Part shown: in pieces, positions 44,287-52,547 of the stretch
How the letters are laid out: the number at the start of each line of letters is the position of its first letter
Numbering within the stretch: position 1 is the stretch's first letter
Source: Algoriphagus vanfongensis DSM 17529
Lineage (GTDB): Bacteria; Bacteroidota; Bacteroidia; Cytophagales; Cyclobacteriaceae
DNA length: 64,000 nt
Direction: 5' to 3'
Assembly (NCBI RefSeq): GCF_000429465.1
Contig: NZ_AUBX01000014.1
Location: 1 to 64,000, forward strand
Program-made: the position numbers and the translations under genes
The notes under the pieces: model-generated
The model's input: the letters and a program-made list of their open reading frames with translations, nothing else
Databases searched by the model: none
What the model was told of the DNA's origin: nothing

Positions 44287-45312
44287 CTAAAAATCCTTGC
44301 TAAAGTTTCTCTTCAAAACCAATCCAATCACCAAAGGAGCCCCTATCAAGGATGTCACGGCATTGATAGGAAGACTTTGAGCAGAGCCTGGCAACTGTCC
44401 CAAGGCATCACAAAGCAATAACAAAACTGCTCCGCAAAGAGCCGATGCGGGAAATAAAACCCGATGATCGGCAGTTTTCCAAATTATCCGAGCCATGTGA
44501 GGTACTGCGATCCCTACAAATGCCACGGGACCACAAAATGCCGTCACTACTCCTGACAGTAGGCCTGCACTAAGTATCATCCACCATCTCAGGCGAGTCG
44601 TATTGACACCCATGCTGGAAGCATAGGACTCTCCCAATAAGAGTGCATTGAATGCTCGAATAGAAAACACCACCGGAAATAGTCCCACAAGGACCACCCC
44701 CATCATCATCCACACCTGCTCCCAGCCCAAACCTCCAAGACTTCCCATGGACCAAATCGTGTACAACTTCAGCGCCTCCGCACCAGAGAAATAGGCTAAA
44801 ACTGAAATAATCGCGGATACTGCGGCTCCAAACATGACCCCAACAATCAATAGCGTCATACTATCCTTCACCCTCCAAGCCACCAAACTCACCAAGACCA
44901 AAATCAATCCAGCCCCTAGCGTCCCTGCAATAGCAATAGCCCAAGGATTCACCGCGTGACTGGCAAAACCAAAAATAGACCCCGCCAAAATCAATATAGC
45001 AACTCCAAAACCAGCCCCCGAACTAATCCCCAAAACATAAGGTCCGGCCAGAGGATTTCTAAAAAAAGTCTGCATCTGCAACCCGGAAATACTCAAGCCT
45101 AAGCCAGCCAAAATAGCCACCAGAGCTTTTGGCAAGCGGTAATTCACTAAAATTTGTCTCAAGGAATCTCTAGACCATTCCCCAAAAAACAAACCTTCAA
45201 AAACCTGAGAAATAGAGATCGAAACAGAGCCCAAGCTGACATTGAGCAAGAAACTGATCACTAAGACCATCCCTGCACCTAGCATCAGCCAACTATTTCT
45301 GCGATCACTCAT
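44287..45312 (-). CDS. ABC transporter permease, FecCD/BtuC family
   Basis: 341 aa with about ten membrane helices. Family blocks are visible: LAGLGLSISGLQMQTFFRNPLAGPYVLGISSGAG (about 63-96) and the coupling region CGPVAFVGIAVPHMARII, with GAPLVIGLVLKR at the end. It forms the channel half of a type II importer for cobalamin or iron chelates. It overlaps the substrate-binding protein gene by 8 bases and lies 1 base before the ATPase gene, so the three make one operon. Confidence 0.93.
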   Translation of the reverse strand: MSDRRNSWLMLGAGMVLVISFLLNVSLGSVSISISQVFEGLFFGEWSRDSLRQILVNYRLPKALVAILAGLGLSISGLQMQTFFRNPLAGPYVLGISSGAGFGVAILILAGSIFGFASHAVNPWAIAIAGTLGAGLILVLVSLVAWRVKDSMTLLIVGVMFGAAVSAIISVLAYFSGAEALKLYTIWSMGSLGGLGWEQVWMMMGVVLVGLFPVVFSIRAFNALLLGESYASSMGVNTTRLRWWMILSAGLLSGVVTAFCGPVAFVGIAVPHMARIIWKTADHRVLFPASALCGAVLLLLCDALGQLPGSAQSLPINAVTSLIGAPLVIGLVLKRNFSKDF

Positions 45313-46462
45313 CTAGCTGGGTATAAAAGTAAAGCTGGTAATCTGGCAAAAGCTCCGGATGAAGAATTTTGATCAAATCCTTCAACACCCAATCCGGCCG
45401 CATATATCCGAGCTCAAAATACTCGTAGCCGCCTTTGGGGCCTCTTTTACCAGTATAAGTAAAGACATTTCCAGTTTGAAAAGCTTTAAAAGCGCGATAA
45501 CGAGGCTCTGCTGCTCCCATTTCATCAATGCTTGCAAAGTCAGCCGAACCGATCCAATACTCAGTATCCAATGCCTGATCAAGCACATATTCGTAGTTGA
45601 GTTCCAAGCTTCCACTTCCTTCGTTTTCTTTGAAAATGTAAGCTCCTCCAGCATTTTCGAGAATTTTGGCACCCCAGCTTTCTGCTCCTGGAGCATACCA
45701 GACATCCTGATAAAGAACTCCCGAAAGCACACTTGGCTTTTCAGAATCTGCAACCTGATCCGTCAGTGCTTTGGCTTCCAAATAGGCTGATTCGACAGCT
45801 CGAAAAATAGAATCAGCTGCGTCCAATTTCCCGAGCAGTACACCAGTGAATTTGATCCACTCAGCCCTGCCCAAGGGATGCTGCTCTACATATTCACCGT
45901 TGATAGGAGCAGCAATGCCTGCCTTTTGGAGTAGTTCTAAGTTTTTTACATCGCTTCCCAGCGTAGATATCATCATCCAATCAGGCTCCAAATCCAAGAC
46001 CATCTCAATATTGGCACTCGGAGCAGATCCCAAATCTTCTATCTGATTTTGTCGGATTCTATCCCAGACTTTCTCCGAAGAGATCAGATCCAAATTGGGA
46101 AAGGCTAGAAGCCTGTCCGTAGCTCCGAGCAAATCCAAATGCGGGATCTGCGTAGTGGATGTCAAAATCACATCCTCCACCGGAAGCTGAACTACGCCGT
46201 CAAATTCTCCATCGGGAAGCTGTGCATGCTCTTCCAAAACCACATATCTAAAACTCTGATCGGCACCTTTCCAAGGCTGAGTCACTTCGAGCACCCAATA
46301 ATCAGCAGCTCTTTGAATTTCAAATCCTTGCGCATACGAAAGTGGAATCTCTTCCAATTCATTGGATACAATTTCGGTTCCTTTTTCCTGACAGGAAATC
46401 AGCAAAAAAAAGGATGCAAAAAACGCAAAAAATAGAGTTTGGTTTTTCAAGACAGTAGTCAT
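45305..46462 (-). CDS. ABC transporter substrate-binding lipoprotein (BtuF-like)
   Basis: 385 aa. A lipoprotein signal ends LLISC (Cys24), then QEKGTEI. The mature protein has the two-lobe fold of periplasmic binding proteins for chelates (HLDLLGATDRLLAF; DWMMISTLGS; GKRGPKGGYEYFELGYMRPDWVLKDLI). It delivers ligand to the permease in the inner membrane. First gene of the importer operon, divergent from the btuB-like gene across the 423-base riboswitch region. No riboswitch is present in its own 5' leader, so its regulation may differ. Confidence 0.9.
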   Translation of the reverse strand: MTTVLKNQTLFFAFFASFFLLISCQEKGTEIVSNELEEIPLSYAQGFEIQRAADYWVLEVTQPWKGADQSFRYVVLEEHAQLPDGEFDGVVQLPVEDVILTSTTQIPHLDLLGATDRLLAFPNLDLISSEKVWDRIRQNQIEDLGSAPSANIEMVLDLEPDWMMISTLGSDVKNLELLQKAGIAAPINGEYVEQHPLGRAEWIKFTGVLLGKLDAADSIFRAVESAYLEAKALTDQVADSEKPSVLSGVLYQDVWYAPGAESWGAKILENAGGAYIFKENEGSGSLELNYEYVLDQALDTEYWIGSADFASIDEMGAAEPRYRAFKAFQTGNVFTYTGKRGPKGGYEYFELGYMRPDWVLKDLIKILHPELLPDYQLYFYTQLDE

Positions 46463-46545
46463 TTTTCGACCTTAAAAGTAAGAACAAGATCTTTTGCAAA
46501 ACAAAAAATGTTTCAGATCGGCTTTTTTGAAATCAATTTTGAATC

Positions 46546-46553
46546 TAAGTTTG
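46546..46553 (+). promoter_or_regulatory. -7 box of the btuB-btuG transcript
   Basis: TAAGTTTG is a full match to TAnnTTTG. Upstream TTTTTTG ends at 46529, giving 16 bases to TTTG or 19 to TTTT. The predicted start near 46560 falls at the beginning of the riboswitch. Confidence 0.55.
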
Positions 46554-46559
46554 CAGCGG

Positions 46560-46770
46560 AAACGGGTTCCATCATTTAAAATTTTGAGTGAGGGATTAAA
46601 AGGGAATCCGGTGTGATACCGGAGCTGTCCCCGCAACTGTAAGTCTGCCATTCCTGAGCATACAGGAATCGGAACGGATTTTGCCAACCGCGCCATTGGA
46701 TCTAGCCTGATATACCATCGGGCATCTGAGAAGGCCGGCAAAACCAGACAAGCCAGGAGACCTGCCTGAT
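46560..46770 (+). ncRNA. Cobalamin riboswitch
   Basis: The diagnostic parts occur in order: GGGTTCC and ATTTAAAA near the start, GGGAATCCGGTGTGATACC (46602-46620), GAGCTGTCCCCGCAACTGTAA (46622-46642 approximately), and the B12 box GCCAGGAGACCTGCC (46752-46766). In the family, binding of cobalamin shuts off the downstream gene. The gene here is the btuB-like receptor. A small hairpin (GCTTT / AAAGC, 46785-46801) with a GGAGG loop follows and may be the expression platform. No T-run terminator is present, which favours translational control. Confidence 0.93.
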
Positions 46771-46886
46771 TCTGATGATTCTGTGCTTTCGGAGGAAAAG
46801 CGATGAAGAATTGACCGGAATAAGGTATCCCAATCATTTCTTCCCATTTCTCTTCAAGTCCGAATCGAATTTGAATTCGATCAGGC

Positions 46887-48737
46887 ATGATGTTACTTAT
46901 TTGGCTATTTACCGGCTTCGGCTTTCAATCCGATGCCTCAGACACCTTGGCGCTGGATCAGGTCGAAGTGATCGCCCCTGCCTACCAAGACTATGGGCAA
47001 GGCCAAAAAATCAATGCATGGTCCAAAGCAGACCTTCAGATTTTTTCCAGCAGATCCTTGGCGGACTTGCTCGCGGAGCAAAGCCCCTTATTTATCAGGC
47101 AATATGGCCCAGGAATGCTTTCATCCCCCTCATTTAGAGGCACGTCAGCGGGACATACAGCCCTATACTGGAACGGACTTCCGATCAACAGCCCCTCACT
47201 AGGCCAGAGCGACCTGTCACTTCTTCCCGTTTTCGCCATGGATCAGGCCGAACTGCAATTTGGTTCGGCAGGCGCCCTAATCGGAAATGAATCGATCGGA
47301 GGAAGTATCCAACTGAGTAGCGGAGCGCGTTTTTTAGCAAAACCTGAACTCACCATCTCCCAAGAAATCGGAAGCTTTGGAGAATTCAACTCAAGGGTAA
47401 AAGGAGCATTCTCTACAGAAAAAGTAGCCTTTCAGACCAAACTCTATCGACTTTTTGCTGAAAATGACTACCCATATGCTGATCTCGCCCAAGCGGGTGC
47501 TCCCATCCGGTATCAGGATCACGCCAGAGCTGAGCAGCTAGGCTTTGTCCAAGATTTCAGCTGGAAAACTAGCTCCAACCAACTGCTCAAAACTTCCTTT
47601 TGGTATCATCAGGCCGACCGAGAAATCCAGCCTCCCATGGGCTCTAGTACTCAGGATATTCAAATTGACGAAAGCTTCCGCTGGTCAATGGACTACGAAA
47701 TCTTCAAAGACTGGGGCTTTGTGGTATTCAAAACAGGATGGGTACAAGACAAGCTGACATTCAACGAAACTATAAATCAAACTAGACAGTTCTTTGTAGG
47801 TGCAGAAGGTGATTTTGAACTCGGAGAAAAGTGGAACCTGCACGGTGGCGGAAGACTCAGCGAGATCCGGGGAGATCTGAGCACCTACTCGGCTACAGAT
47901 AGAAGAATAGAGTTTTTTGAATCGCTCAGATTTCAGCCTAAAGAAAATCTCATTTTTTCCCTCAATGGAAGGCAGTTGTTTTTCAAGGACCAGACCCAAC
48001 CTCTAGTTCCCAGTGCAGGCATGGACTGGGATTTTTTCAAAAGCACAAAGAGTATTTTCAGCCTGAAGACAAGCATATCCAGAGGCTTCAAAGTACCTAC
48101 ACTCAATGATCGCTTTTGGCAACCAGGCGGAAATCCCGACTTACTCCCGGAAGAAAGCTGGTCTGCAGAAACCGGACTGCACTGGAAGCAGAGTACTTTT
48201 TCCCAAAGCATAACAGCTTATTGGATGGACGTAGACAATTGGATCATCTGGCTACCGAATGGGTCTGTTTGGTCGCCAGAAAATATCCGACAAGTCAGGT
48301 CTACTGGCCTGGAATATCAAGGGCGGGTTCACTTTGCGACCGGCCAAATCAACTGGAAAGCTGAAGGACAGTATAGCTTCAACCATGCGGTTTCACTCAT
48401 CGGAATCTCCGACTCGGATGCAAGCGTAGGCAAGCAACTCCCCTACACTCCCCAGCATCAGTCCAATCTGAAACTTTCTGGTGAGAAGAAAGGATTGCAA
48501 ATCAGTCTTACCGGAGACTTCACAGGAAAAACCACCGTGACTGCTGACAATCCGCGAACGATGGATCGCTACTTTTTACTTCATGGAGCCATCTCCTATC
48601 CACATCTTCGAATCGGTACGGCAATGGTTCCAGTTCAATTTCGAGTTCAAAACATTCTCAACACCAGCTACCAGGTCTTATACCTAAGACCAATGCCTGG
48701 TATATCCTATCATTTTAATTTATCAATCCAACTATGA
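46887..48737 (+). CDS. btuB: TonB-dependent receptor, BtuB-like (cobalamin)
   Basis: 616 aa, the usual size of BtuB. The plug (about 30-150) has VEVIAPAYQDYGQGQK, SLADLLAEQSPLFIRQYGPG, SFRGTSAGHTALYWNG and GGSIQLSSG. The barrel fills the rest and ends FNLSIQL. It imports cobalamin through the outer membrane, as the riboswitch shows. The start is uncertain: ATG at 46887 yields MMLLIWLFTGFGF, a signal-like stretch without the usual basic residue; no upstream ATG is in frame after the stop at 46872. It overlaps the BtuG-like gene by four bases. Confidence 0.9.
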   Translation: MMLLIWLFTGFGFQSDASDTLALDQVEVIAPAYQDYGQGQKINAWSKADLQIFSSRSLADLLAEQSPLFIRQYGPGMLSSPSFRGTSAGHTALYWNGLPINSPSLGQSDLSLLPVFAMDQAELQFGSAGALIGNESIGGSIQLSSGARFLAKPELTISQEIGSFGEFNSRVKGAFSTEKVAFQTKLYRLFAENDYPYADLAQAGAPIRYQDHARAEQLGFVQDFSWKTSSNQLLKTSFWYHQADREIQPPMGSSTQDIQIDESFRWSMDYEIFKDWGFVVFKTGWVQDKLTFNETINQTRQFFVGAEGDFELGEKWNLHGGGRLSEIRGDLSTYSATDRRIEFFESLRFQPKENLIFSLNGRQLFFKDQTQPLVPSAGMDWDFFKSTKSIFSLKTSISRGFKVPTLNDRFWQPGGNPDLLPEESWSAETGLHWKQSTFSQSITAYWMDVDNWIIWLPNGSVWSPENIRQVRSTGLEYQGRVHFATGQINWKAEGQYSFNHAVSLIGISDSDASVGKQLPYTPQHQSNLKLSGEKKGLQISLTGDFTGKTTVTADNPRTMDRYFLLHGAISYPHLRIGTAMVPVQFRVQNILNTSYQVLYLRPMPGISYHFNLSIQL

Positions 48738-49783
48738 AAAACAGATTAATTCATTTTAGCAGGCTCATCGCCTTGGCCTTTGTAGTTTTCGCATGTTCTG
48801 ACAGCGATCCAGAAGCTCCCTTGGGAGAGTTTGACTCAGGAATCCTCATTATGAATGAGGGGAATTTTGGGACCAATGACGGGGAAGTCTATCACTTGGA
48901 TCCCGGTACAGAGGAATTGAAAGCTAATATTTTTGAGGAAGCTAACAGCCGTCCATTTGCGGGTCTTTTGGAAGATTTGGTATTGGAAGATGACAAACTC
49001 TACCTCGTAGCCAATACCGGAAAAATAGAGATTGTCGATCCGGGAGATTTTGCCAGCCTAGGCTCTGTCACTACTGATCTGGATCAGCCACGCTCTTTGA
49101 CAGTCAATTCGGACAAGCTTTTCATCTCAGACTACGGCCCTTATGATGCTAGCTATGCCACACCCGACTCCTACATTGCCGTCGTGGACAATACTCTTGG
49201 CGGTACTGTATCCAATAAAATCGCTGTTTCCAGAAAACCGGAAGACCTTCTTTCCTCCGGAAAATACATCTGGGTAGCTGGATCTGAGGAAGGAAAAATT
49301 GAGATCATCGATGCAGAAACCGAGGAGATCATCGAAACTTTGGATGTAGAAGGCAGTCCCAAAGTCTTTCTTCAAGTAGAAGGGCATACTTTTCTTTATG
49401 CTACCGGAGCGACAGAAATCTACTTCTACAACCTGAATCTAGGAGCACTAGCGATCAGCAACACTTATACTCTTCCAGTCGCAAATGCAAGCGGCAGAAT
49501 CGCTATCGGAGACAACAATGCTCTTTATCTGATCACGAGTTCTGGATGGCCAGACTATGAAGATGCCGTAGCAAAAGTATCTCTAACTGGCGGAGTAGAA
49601 GAAAACTGGTATACTGGATCGGGATTCTATGGAATAGGTTTTGATCCCTATAGAGACGAAGTATATGTATCCAACTCCAATGGATTTCAAGGAAATGGAA
49701 CTGTCACCGTATTAGATGAAAACGCCGCTGAGCTTCGCACATACGAAGTAGGAAGAGGACCATCCGGATTCTTGGTTCGCTAA
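48734..49783 (+). CDS. btuG: BtuG-like surface beta-propeller lipoprotein (YncE/DUF5074 type)
   Basis: 349 aa. Lipoprotein signal ends VVFAC (Cys21), and the acidic residues SDSDPE after it fit the surface-export signal of Bacteroidota lipoproteins. The rest is repeated four-stranded blades with motifs like KIEIVDPGDF, YIAVVDNTLGG, KIEIIDAETEEI and GTVTVLDENAAE, a seven-bladed propeller of the YncE type. In Bacteroides thetaiotaomicron BtuG is such a protein; it binds B12 very tightly and caps BtuB. Its ATG overlaps the btuB stop, which supports the role here. Binding residues have not been compared. Confidence 0.8.
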   Translation: MKNRLIHFSRLIALAFVVFACSDSDPEAPLGEFDSGILIMNEGNFGTNDGEVYHLDPGTEELKANIFEEANSRPFAGLLEDLVLEDDKLYLVANTGKIEIVDPGDFASLGSVTTDLDQPRSLTVNSDKLFISDYGPYDASYATPDSYIAVVDNTLGGTVSNKIAVSRKPEDLLSSGKYIWVAGSEEGKIEIIDAETEEIIETLDVEGSPKVFLQVEGHTFLYATGATEIYFYNLNLGALAISNTYTLPVANASGRIAIGDNNALYLITSSGWPDYEDAVAKVSLTGGVEENWYTGSGFYGIGFDPYRDEVYVSNSNGFQGNGTVTVLDENAAELRTYEVGRGPSGFLVR

Positions 49784-49790
49784 AAAATTG

Positions 49791-49834
49791 AAGAGGCTGT
49801 CACTAAATTTACATTTGAGGACAGCCTCTTTTTA
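49791..49834 (+). terminator. Terminator after the btuB-btuG unit
   Basis: Stem AAGAGGCTGTC (49791-49801) with GACAGCCTCTT (49820-49830) and a following T run. It overlaps the end of the convergent DUF3298 gene. Confidence 0.8.
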
Positions 49835-50560
49835 AAATCTAACAATCCCTCTCACTTCTTCCAGCTCAAAACTCAGATGAGTATAGCCCATCACATAGGG
49901 GCCAATCTCATAGGGATTGTAAATCAACCAAAATTTGCCCTCTAGAAATCCCATCGTCTGAGGCAAGAAAAACCCAGTTTCGGGGATAAAAAACCGATCA
50001 TCCTGTTCAATTTTCACTGAATCGGCCACCTCGTGATAGTCTCGAAATGCGGCACGCGCCAACTCCAACAAACGATCTGGCTGAAGCACCAATTGATCAT
50101 TCGAAATCAATTTGCCCGATGAGGCGTCTACATTGAGAAAAAGCTCAAATGAATTGGGATGAGCTCCACCCATATAGCTGCTTTCAAAAAAATGAATGCT
50201 CAGCAAGGAATCTGATTGATAGCTTAAGTTCCCTTCAGCTTCAATAGTCCAGCCTGCGGGATGCTCCGGAAATTCTTTGGCAAAACTTTCATAATCAGAC
50301 AAAAAAGTAGACACCGCCTGTTCCAATGATTGCTCTTGGCTTTCTCCTTCCAAAAACTGCTTCACCTGGTCGAGAGTCAACGCATTGATCTCCTCCTCAT
50401 ATGGATGTCCTGAGATTTCTGGCCAAGATAGGTTTACCTCTGCACAAGATTCATCCACACATCTGGAGGACTCCAGCTTCACAGTCTTCACATCTAAGCT
50501 TTCCTTGGTCGGCTGGCAAGTCAGCAGCAAGACAAACAGAAAATAGGTATATACTTTCAT
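49832..50560 (-). CDS. DUF3298-domain lipoprotein
   Basis: 242 aa. Lipoprotein signal ends LLLTC (Cys15). The mature protein has a DUF4163/DUF3298-like layout: an N-terminal strand-helix unit, SYMGGAHPNSFELFLNVDASSGK (about 130-152) which is the hallmark PdaC/RsiV-type block, and a C-terminal VMGYTHLSFELEEVRG strand. Relatives such as RsiV bind lysozyme or are extracytoplasmic modules; no function is known for this branch. It overlaps meaB by four bases and is the last gene of a three-gene minus-strand unit. Confidence 0.8.
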   Translation of the reverse strand: MKVYTYFLFVLLLTCQPTKESLDVKTVKLESSRCVDESCAEVNLSWPEISGHPYEEEINALTLDQVKQFLEGESQEQSLEQAVSTFLSDYESFAKEFPEHPAGWTIEAEGNLSYQSDSLLSIHFFESSYMGGAHPNSFELFLNVDASSGKLISNDQLVLQPDRLLELARAAFRDYHEVADSVKIEQDDRFFIPETGFFLPQTMGFLEGKFWLIYNPYEIGPYVMGYTHLSFELEEVRGIVRF

Positions 50561-51543
50561 TTCTTTAGAAATTTTTCGAGTAAGTCATTGGCCAGCACCA
50601 AGGGGTGTGCAATACCTGATTTGACCTTTTCTTTTCCGATTTCAAACTCAGATCTGATCTCTTTTTGGGAGAAAAAAGCCCTCCCCAATAGATCCAATAC
50701 ACTTTCCTCCAGCCATTTCACTCGTTGACCCGCTCTGTTTTTATCAAAGTGCCCATTCCTCTTTTGCAGCTGACAGTAGTCTTCTATCAAATCCCAGCAA
50801 GCTTTCATCCCTTTCTTCTGCATGGCGGAGCCTAAAAGCACTTGAGGACTCCATCCATTTTCCCCCAAAGGAAATAAATGCAATGCATTTTGGTAATGCT
50901 GTTTTGCTCGCTTGGCGGCCGTCATATTTTCTTCTTCGGCTTTATTGATAAATAGTGCATCAGCCATTTCCATGATCCCCTTTTTGATCCCCTGCAATTC
51001 ATCTCCAGCCCCGGCCAACATCAAAAGAAGAAAGAAATCAACCATGCCTTTGACGGCAGTTTCGGACTGTCCTACTCCGACTGTCTCGATCAATATCACA
51101 TCAAAACCCGCCGCTTCACATAGCAACATCGCTTCCCGGGTCTTTGAACTCACACCTCCCAGCGTGACTCCCGATGGGCTAGGTCGAATAAATGCTCTGG
51201 AATCTCCGGACAATTTCTCCATTCTGGTTTTATCCCCCAGAATACTTCCTTTCGTCTTTTGACTAGTCGGATCTATGGCCAAGACTGCCACTTTCTTTCC
51301 TTCGGCCAAGAGCATTTCTCCAAAAGCCTCGATAAAGGTACTTTTCCCAACGCCCGGCACTCCAGTGATCCCTATACGAATAGAATTGCCCGTTTGAGAC
51401 ATTACCTGCTGTACTAAGTGACTCGCCAAAAGTTGATCACTCTCCAAATTACTCTCCACCAAGGTGATCGCTTGAGAGAGAATCACCCGATCTCCCTCCA
51501 AAATTCCTTTTTCGTATTCGGCTAAGGATTTTCGCTTTCTCAT
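50557..51543 (-). CDS. meaB: Methylmalonyl-CoA mutase-associated GTPase MeaB
   Basis: 328 aa G3E-type GTPase that protects and gates loading of adenosylcobalamin into methylmalonyl-CoA mutase. The P-loop is GVPGVGKS (61-68), followed by VLAIDPTSQKTKGSILGDKTRM (93-114) and FDVILIETVGVGQSE (148-162), and NKAEEEN for base recognition. The mutase genes mutA-mutB lie 13 kb away. It overlaps both neighbours (genes at 51540-51953 and 49832-50560) by four bases. The length and motifs are normal. Confidence 0.95.
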   Translation of the reverse strand: MRKRKSLAEYEKGILEGDRVILSQAITLVESNLESDQLLASHLVQQVMSQTGNSIRIGITGVPGVGKSTFIEAFGEMLLAEGKKVAVLAIDPTSQKTKGSILGDKTRMEKLSGDSRAFIRPSPSGVTLGGVSSKTREAMLLCEAAGFDVILIETVGVGQSETAVKGMVDFFLLLMLAGAGDELQGIKKGIMEMADALFINKAEEENMTAAKRAKQHYQNALHLFPLGENGWSPQVLLGSAMQKKGMKACWDLIEDYCQLQKRNGHFDKNRAGQRVKWLEESVLDLLGRAFFSQKEIRSEFEIGKEKVKSGIAHPLVLANDLLEKFLKK

Positions 51544-51953
51544 TTGGATAATCCTCTGACAAACCGGGGCTCGCCCATCGGTGTACGTTCAAAACTTGCC
51601 ACGACGGCAGACTTCAGGTTCTCCGGAAAAAAGGGAGGATCTGGCTTCAATTCGATTTTTTCACTTACCGAGCTCTCAAAAAAATACACCAATGTTTTCC
51701 CGTATTTGGTATGGGGGCGACTTTCGGCAAATTCCCTCATCCATTCTTCTTCGGGCTGATCTTGCAGTACACGAATGGCATAGATACGAAGTACAGGACC
51801 GGTATTGTTTTCATTTCTGTAAAATCCCAGTTCTTCATACTTTCCTTCAAATCTGTCCAAACCGGGCTGGAAGAAAGATTCTTTGCCTATATAAATGACC
51901 AGCACAAGTACAAACAAGGCTATAATGTAGAAAATGACTCTAGAGCTCTTCAA
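51540..51953 (-). CDS. Membrane-anchored protein, function unknown
   Basis: 137 aa. Starts at a TTG codon (51951-51953); no ATG is available before the membrane segment. One N-terminal hydrophobic segment (VIFYIIALFVLVLVIYIG, about 6-23) anchors a small soluble domain facing the periplasm, with ELGFYRNENNTGPVLRIYAIRVL and TLVYFFESS strands. I do not recognise the family. It overlaps meaB by four bases (51540-51543) and is presumably cotranslated. A role in methylmalonyl metabolism is not implied by its sequence. The start is less certain than the reading frame. Confidence 0.6.
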   Translation of the reverse strand: MKSSRVIFYIIALFVLVLVIYIGKESFFQPGLDRFEGKYEELGFYRNENNTGPVLRIYAIRVLQDQPEEEWMREFAESRPHTKYGKTLVYFFESSVSEKIELKPDPPFFPENLKSAVVASFERTPMGEPRFVRGLSK

Positions 51954-52004
51954 AAATTTAGGGGTTCAAAGGATTAGGCCTTAATTTAGCCGAAAATTCT
52001 GACA

Positions 52005-52541
52005 ATGGGTTTCGAATACATCAAGGCACTTCATATCATTTTTGTAGTCACCTGGTTTGCAGGGCTTTTTTACATCGTCAGATTATTTATCTACCAGACT
52101 GAAGCTATGGAGCGTCCAGAGGCAGAAAGAAAAATTCTCAAACCTCAACTTGACATGATGGCATCCAGACTTTGGTACATCATCACTTGGCCCTCCGCGA
52201 TCTTGACACTCTTTCTGGGTTCTTGGGTCCTATCCTATCGAATGGGATACTTGGAGCAGGGATTCATGCATGCCAAGCTGGGTTTTGTCTTCTTACTCTA
52301 TGGCTACCATTTCTTTTGCCACAAACTATTCAAAGAACTCCAATCTGGACGAACTCGATGGACCTCCACGCAGTTAAGAATCTGGAATGAGGCCTCTACC
52401 CTTTTGCTCTTTGCCATTGTTTTTCTGATCGTCTTGAAAAACACTCTGAGCATGGTCTGGGGGATCCTCGCTCTGATCAGTCTTGGAATAACGCTCATGA
52501 TCGCCATCAGGCTTTACAAAAAATATAGATCCAAATCCTAA
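52005..52541 (+). CDS. hemJ: Protoporphyrinogen oxidase HemJ (UPF0093/CopD-like)
   Basis: 178 aa with about four membrane helices. The family N terminus is clear: YIKALHIIFVVTWFAGLFYIVRLFIY, with conserved His10 and the W-x-A-G-L block. HAKLGFVFLLYGYHFF near 89-104 is the second conserved region. HemJ oxidises protoporphyrinogen IX to protoporphyrin IX in haem synthesis. Followed after 6 bases by the SCO gene, in a unit that also encodes a c-type cytochrome. Confidence 0.9.
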   Translation: MGFEYIKALHIIFVVTWFAGLFYIVRLFIYQTEAMERPEAERKILKPQLDMMASRLWYIITWPSAILTLFLGSWVLSYRMGYLEQGFMHAKLGFVFLLYGYHFFCHKLFKELQSGRTRWTSTQLRIWNEASTLLLFAIVFLIVLKNTLSMVWGILALISLGITLMIAIRLYKKYRSKS

Positions 52542-52547
52542 ACCAAC

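Noticed and set aside
46472..46888. 138-residue minus-strand reading frame across the riboswitch
   Set aside because: It is fully accounted for by the antisense of the conserved riboswitch and has no family-like features.
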